Of a stretch of DNA of 14,753 bases, positions 14,390 through 14,753 are shown one piece after another. A program made the translations under genes and the position numbers. Origin of the DNA: Spirochaetaceae bacterium (GTDB taxonomy: Bacteria > Spirochaetota > Spirochaetia > Treponematales > Breznakiellaceae); assembly GCA_031283025.1 (NCBI GenBank), contig JAITCP010000185.1, positions 1-14,753 of the forward strand, written 5' to 3'. How positions within the stretch are numbered: position 1 is the stretch's first letter; each line of letters starts with the position of its first letter. The notes under the pieces were generated by a model that had not been told where the DNA came from, searched no databases, and worked only from the letters and a program-made list of their open reading frames with translations.

Positions 14390-14449
14390 CTATTAAACAC
14401 AAATAACAGGTTGTCTTGTGATTATTAACTTTAACGGGGAAAAGTAATC

Positions 14450-14643
14450 ATGGAAATAAAGAAGAGCAATTTCGGCGATATTCTTATGTCACGCTCTGAG
14501 GGCAGGGAAGCTTTTTTGATGGCAAGAGCATACGTTTTCAAAAAACTAAAGCCAAATGAGCTTATTATCCCGGATTTTGATATAATTAAAGTACTTGCAC
14601 CATCATGACCGGCGAATTTATTGCCGGAATGAAAAAAGAATAG
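14450..14643 (+). pseudogene. Truncated STAS-like (DUF4325-type) gene with apparent frameshift
   Basis: ATG 14450, with GGGGAAAAG upstream, opens a 52-codon frame ending at TGA 14606-14608. The product begins MEIKKSNFGDILMSRSEGRE and ends IIKVLAPS. 'FG..L.SR..GREA' followed by 'V..L.PSW..EFI' is how I remember STAS-like DUF4325 proteins. Adding one G after TCATG (14603-14607) gives PSWTGEFIAGMKKE and a stop at TAG 14641-14643, so one base seems to have been lost there. Even restored it has about 64 residues, against about 90-100 expected, and it ends exactly at the first base of the second 30-nt repeat. So it looks both frameshifted and truncated. It could also be a sequencing error or a real small protein. 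Confidence 0.65.
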
Positions 14644-14678
14644 ACTTGTTCAAGAACCCGGTTGGTTCTTGAACAAGT
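14641..14678. repeat. Palindrome, copy 2 of the 30-nt direct repeat
   Basis: ACTTGTTCAAGAACC (14644-14658) is the exact reverse complement of 14664-14678, with loop CGGTT. The 30 bases 14641-14670 equal 14352-14381. The TAG that ends the restored frame of the small gene is the first three bases of the repeat. Confidence 0.93.
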
Positions 14679-14681
14679 TAA

Positions 14682-14702
14682 GCAAAATACTGCGTATTTT
14701 GC
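14682..14702. repeat. Small perfect hairpin, 9-bp arms
   Basis: GCAAAATAC (14682-14690) pairs exactly with GTATTTTGC (14694-14702) around a TGC loop and is followed by AGTTTTAA. It could act as a weak terminator for the small gene, but the stem is AT-rich and the T-run is short. Confidence 0.8.
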
Positions 14703-14715
14703 AGTTTTAATAGGA

Positions 14716-14747
14716 AGTTGTTCAAAAACTGAAGTTTTTGAACAACT
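14716..14747. repeat. Perfect palindrome AGTTGTTCAAAAACT
   Basis: The 15 bases 14716-14730 are the exact reverse complement of 14733-14747, separated by two bases. The outer part AGTTGTTC/GAACAACT resembles the copies at 14352 and 14641, and the centre CTGAAGTTTT matches the palindrome at 9700-9730. It is thus a sequence link between the palindromes in this window. Confidence 0.93.
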
Positions 14748-14753
14748 CTAATA

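Larger units (their letters stand above)
14223..14449. other. Non-coding stretch with two palindromes
   Basis: About 230 bases downstream of the LRR gene without a credible coding frame. It holds imperfect hairpins at 14286-14319 and 14357-14387, then an AT-rich stretch leading to the Shine-Dalgarno GGGGA (14436-14440) of the small broken gene. I see no standard GC-rich terminator. Confidence 0.6.

Noticed and set aside
14641..14683. Integron attC site (GTTAAGC at 14677-14683 fits GTTRRRY)
   Set aside because: No RYYYAAC partner at the other end of the palindrome and no integrase gene in the window; the match is probably chance.

Overview
The window looks like chromosomal DNA of a spirochaete, most probably a Treponema of the termite-gut type (near T. 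azotonutricium / T. primitia). This is an inference from gene content and style: a lipoprotein with an LAAC lipobox, an outer-membrane barrel ending in Phe, a FecR-like wall/periplasm protein, an EpmA-type ligase, an orphan STAS plus anti-sigma-like ATPase pair, a BspA-type leucine-rich repeat protein, a mid-range base composition and many short palindromic repeats. I saw no rRNA or tRNA genes, no CRISPR array, and no transposase or integrase.

Left part (1-4296). A nearly continuous 145-nt hairpin lies at the left edge. Next comes a minus-strand run read from right to left: tyrosine-phosphatase-family protein, lipoprotein, DHH phosphoesterase, outer-membrane barrel. Gaps are 22, 52 and -4 nt, so it is probably one operon. 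The phosphatase has a 42-bp tandem repeat at its N-terminus that seems to copy the start of its own catalytic domain. It diverges over a short gap from a plus-strand pair: an orphan DbpA-type RNA-binding protein and an overlapping metallo-beta-lactamase-fold hydrolase.

Middle part (5540-9810). A minus-strand tRNA-dihydrouridine synthase diverges from a CheY-like single-domain response regulator that has a clear promoter. The regulator converges, with overlapping stop codons, on a two-gene minus-strand unit: a FecR-domain protein with two C-terminal membrane helices, then a DUF2804 protein. The FecR-domain gene has two perfect palindromes inside its first 60 codons.

Right part (9811-14222). 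murD and epmA are joined by a TGATG stop/start overlap. A STAS anti-anti-sigma protein and a GHKL ATPase follow, driven by a near-consensus promoter that would give an almost leaderless mRNA. A secreted BspA-type LRR protein comes next. MurD carries a pentapeptide (15-bp) tandem repeat inserted after its ELSSWQL motif.

Right edge (14223-14753). This stretch has no intact long gene. It holds five palindromes and a small broken STAS-like (DUF4325-type) gene. The broken gene lies between two copies of an identical 30-nt sequence that forms one arm, the loop and most of the second arm of a hairpin. Its reading frame appears lost by one base, and its restored frame ends inside the second copy. The most unusual content of the window is this family (or families) of AT-rich palindromes, found in intergenic DNA, beside a decayed gene and within coding sequence.
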